Source of the DNA: CAZSPL01 sp964608735
Lineage (GTDB): Bacteria; JAJVIF01; JAPKYR01; CAZSPL01
Reading direction: 5' to 3'
Assembly: GCA_964608735.1 (NCBI GenBank)
Contig: CAZSPL010000197.1
Span: forward strand, 1 to 7,537
DNA length: 7,537 nucleotides
Positions 6,046 through 7,537 of the stretch are shown here, in pieces. Under the pieces are notes generated by a model. The model was not told where the DNA came from. It did not search any database and worked only from the letters and a program-made list of their open reading frames with translations. Each line of letters starts with the position of its first letter. The stretch's first letter is position 1. The position numbers were made by a program, and so were the translations under genes.

Positions 6046-7209
6046 TTGAGCACACAAACGCGGATAGAATCACCGGCTGCGGAAACGGGTATCACGTTTC
6101 TCGAAGTCGTTCTGCAGTCGATAAACGAAGCCATCGACAGGCTGGTGAAGCAGAAGAAGGATGTCGAGCGCAGGCTTGTGGATCTGAAGGCGCAGACGTC
6201 GCTCTACGAGGACGAGATAAAGAACGTCCTTACGTCGGGGCAGAAATATCTTGAAGATATCTCCGTTGTTGAAAGCACGGCGGATAACATCGACGGTTTT
6301 ATGGATGCGCTTAACGATTCATCGCATGATATGACCAGTTTTGTCGACTCGATTTCACGAAGGCGCGCGATGCTGGACAAGAACCGGGAATTCGAAGTCA
6401 TCATGGAAACCCTCCGCGCGCGCTTGACTGAATCCATCGACGGACTTGAGATGATAAAATCGCTGCTCGTGCAGAAGGGCGAGCAGGCGGGTGACAAGAG
6501 GGTGAGGGCTCTCAAGAGCAGCGTCACGCAGGCGGCGCTCGGTTCATCGGCGATAATCCGCTCGCAGGAAATGGAGCGCCACCGGATCGCGAGGGAAATC
6601 CACGACGGCCCGGCGCAGGCTATCGCCAATGTTGTACTGCGAATAGATATCGTGAAGAAGATATTCGAGCAGAACCCCGATGCGGTACCCGGGGAGCTTA
6701 GCAAGATGAAGGAACTGGCGCAAAACTCGCTGAACGAGATACGCGGTTTCATTTTCGATCTGCGTCCGATGACCCTGCAGGACCTCGGTCTCGCGGCTAC
6801 CATCAAGCGTGTCATCAACACCATGCATGGCAATCCCGGCACTGATGTCCAGTTCATCGTGGAAGGCGAGGAGCGCGAACTGCATGCGGACTTGAAGCTC
6901 GCAATGTTCCGCATCGCCCAGGAAGCGTTGAACAACATGCGCAAATACTCCAAGGCGCAACATTGCTGGGTACACCTGAAATATTTCCCAGACAAGGTCA
7001 TCCTGCTGGTGGAAGACGACGGGCTGGGATTCGATGAAAGCCAGGTGGAAGATTCTCAACGCAAATACACATCGTTCGGCATACTCGGCATGAAGGAGAG
7101 GGCCGACGATATCGGCGCGAGCCTCGAAATTCGCTCCGCGCTCGGAGAGGGAACCAAGGTCACGGTCGTAGTGATCGATGTCGTGAAGGGCATTACGAAA
7201 GAAAGATAG
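6046..7209 (+). CDS. Soluble DegS/NarL-type sensor histidine kinase
   Basis: This is a cytoplasmic two-component kinase of 387 residues. Residues about 20-165 are charged, heptad-rich and probably coiled coil (INEAIDRLVKQKKDVERRL and later helices), with no membrane segment and no recognised PAS or GAF domain. The HisKA_3 dimerisation/phosphoacceptor region follows with EMERHRIAREIHDGPAQ; H186 is the likely phosphorylated residue. Next come IRGFIFDLRPMTLQDLGL and a HATPase domain with N box FRIAQEALNNMRKYSKA (288-304), G1 DDGLGFD (324-330) and G2 FGILGMKERADDIGASLEI (344 onward). The layout matches the DegS/LiaS/NarX branch, whose partners are LuxR-type (NarL) response regulators. The start is TTG 6046, supported by AAGGAGG; the next Met is about 85 residues in. 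No response regulator is in the window; one could lie past the right edge. The signal sensed is unknown, and DegS-like kinases can be fed by partner proteins. Confidence 0.93.
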   Translation: MSTQTRIESPAAETGITFLEVVLQSINEAIDRLVKQKKDVERRLVDLKAQTSLYEDEIKNVLTSGQKYLEDISVVESTADNIDGFMDALNDSSHDMTSFVDSISRRRAMLDKNREFEVIMETLRARLTESIDGLEMIKSLLVQKGEQAGDKRVRALKSSVTQAALGSSAIIRSQEMERHRIAREIHDGPAQAIANVVLRIDIVKKIFEQNPDAVPGELSKMKELAQNSLNEIRGFIFDLRPMTLQDLGLAATIKRVINTMHGNPGTDVQFIVEGEERELHADLKLAMFRIAQEALNNMRKYSKAQHCWVHLKYFPDKVILLVEDDGLGFDESQVEDSQRKYTSFGILGMKERADDIGASLEIRSALGEGTKVTVVVIDVVKGITKER

Positions 7210-7492
7210 CGCCGAACGAAGCACCTCCTCTCTTCTCCCGAACCGCGACCGTGAGCGAGCGGCCAACAGCCCTCCACATAAAGGCTTGTTTCAAAATATT
7301 ACACCTGTGTCAACCTGCGCTTCCCAGGAGAGAAAGCAAGAACGCCCCGGCAGTGCCAATTACTTCACGCTGGGCAAAGCAAGCTCAGGGAGGATTTTAT
7401 TATCTTTAACTTCACCTTTACTTCTTGATAACCGGGGTGGGTGGTGATATATTAATAGTGTCTTCAAACAAAAATCTGCGAAGAGGCCCAAG
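7210..7492. other. Intergenic region after the kinase
   Basis: I see no convincing gene here; reading frames on both strands are short or overlap the kinase end. The segment holds a GC-rich motif ACCGCGACCGTGAGCGAGCG (7242-7261) that looks like part of a dispersed repeat, an AT-rich stretch around 7284-7300, and a good promoter at 7425-7453. I found no clear hairpin plus T-run to terminate the kinase transcript. Confidence 0.6.
7425..7453 (+). promoter_or_regulatory. Sigma70-like promoter for a gene at the right edge
   Basis: TTGATA (7425-7430) and TATATT (7448-7453) are exactly 17 bases apart, and TGA before the -10 makes it an extended -10. Predicted start of transcription is near 7460. 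This is the best-matched promoter in the window and points to a gene starting within the last 45 bases or just beyond. Confidence 0.65.
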
Positions 7493-7537
7493 ATGGGTGT
7501 AAGGAGTGCTTTTTGCCGAAGCCGGGGATATCTCCCG
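7493..7537 (+). CDS. Possible 5' end of a further gene (truncated by window edge)
   Basis: Two competing starts lie downstream of the promoter. ATG 7493 has GAGG six bases upstream and opens MGVRSAFCRSRGYLP. TTG 7513 has AAGGAG (7501-7506) six bases upstream and opens MPKPGISP in another frame. Too little sequence is present to choose or to name a product. A response regulator for the preceding kinase would be a natural guess from position only. Confidence 0.2.
   Translation, partial: MGVRSAFCRSRGYLP

Noticed and set aside
6204..7001. A 265-codon Ser-rich minus-strand frame antisense to the kinase
   Set aside because: Low-complexity Ser/Ile composition mirrors the kinase coding strand; no ribosome site or domain supports it.

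Overview
The window looks like a chromosomal segment of a bacterium with moderately high GC and a diderm-like cell plan. The sequence itself gives no sure taxonomic call. Clues are a complete MEP-pathway gene (dxr) beside an RseP-type site-2 protease, a lipoprotein signal peptide, a large extracytoplasmic-looking protein, clear sigma70-like promoters and Shine-Dalgarno sites, and frequent GTG/TTG starts. An uncultivated or poorly sampled lineage is likely, because three of the six main genes belong to no family I can name with confidence.

Layout. (1) Bases 1-1104 (+) are the 3' part of a long gene for a probably exported or surface protein whose start lies outside the window; a rho-independent terminator follows at once. 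(2) Two minus-strand genes converge on that terminator. The upstream one (1941-2351) encodes a small lipoprotein with a pilin-like C-terminal half. The downstream one (1171-1797) encodes a protein with two zinc ribbons, one membrane helix and an SH3-like tail. (3) Two same-orientation copies of a palindromic repeat (1881-1927 and 2434-2497) bracket the lipoprotein gene; the second copy carries an extra 17-bp unit. (4) A divergent promoter region (about 2352-2576) separates this block from a plus-strand series: dxr (2577-3743), an enlarged rseP (3837-5906) and a DegS/NarL-type soluble histidine kinase (6046-7209). (5) Bases 7210-7537 are mostly non-coding, with a good promoter at 7425-7453 and possibly the first codons of another gene at the right edge.

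How the genes may work together: dxr next to rseP is a widespread bacterial arrangement that joins isoprenoid precursor synthesis to envelope-stress proteolysis. The histidine kinase has no membrane segment and no response regulator in view, so it should sense a cytoplasmic cue or receive it from another protein; a partner may lie beyond the right edge. The most unusual items are the RseP homologue with about four PDZ-like modules, the repeat pair around the lipoprotein gene, and a possible leaderless transcript for the zinc-ribbon protein. I found no CRISPR array, tRNA, rRNA, transposase or phage gene.
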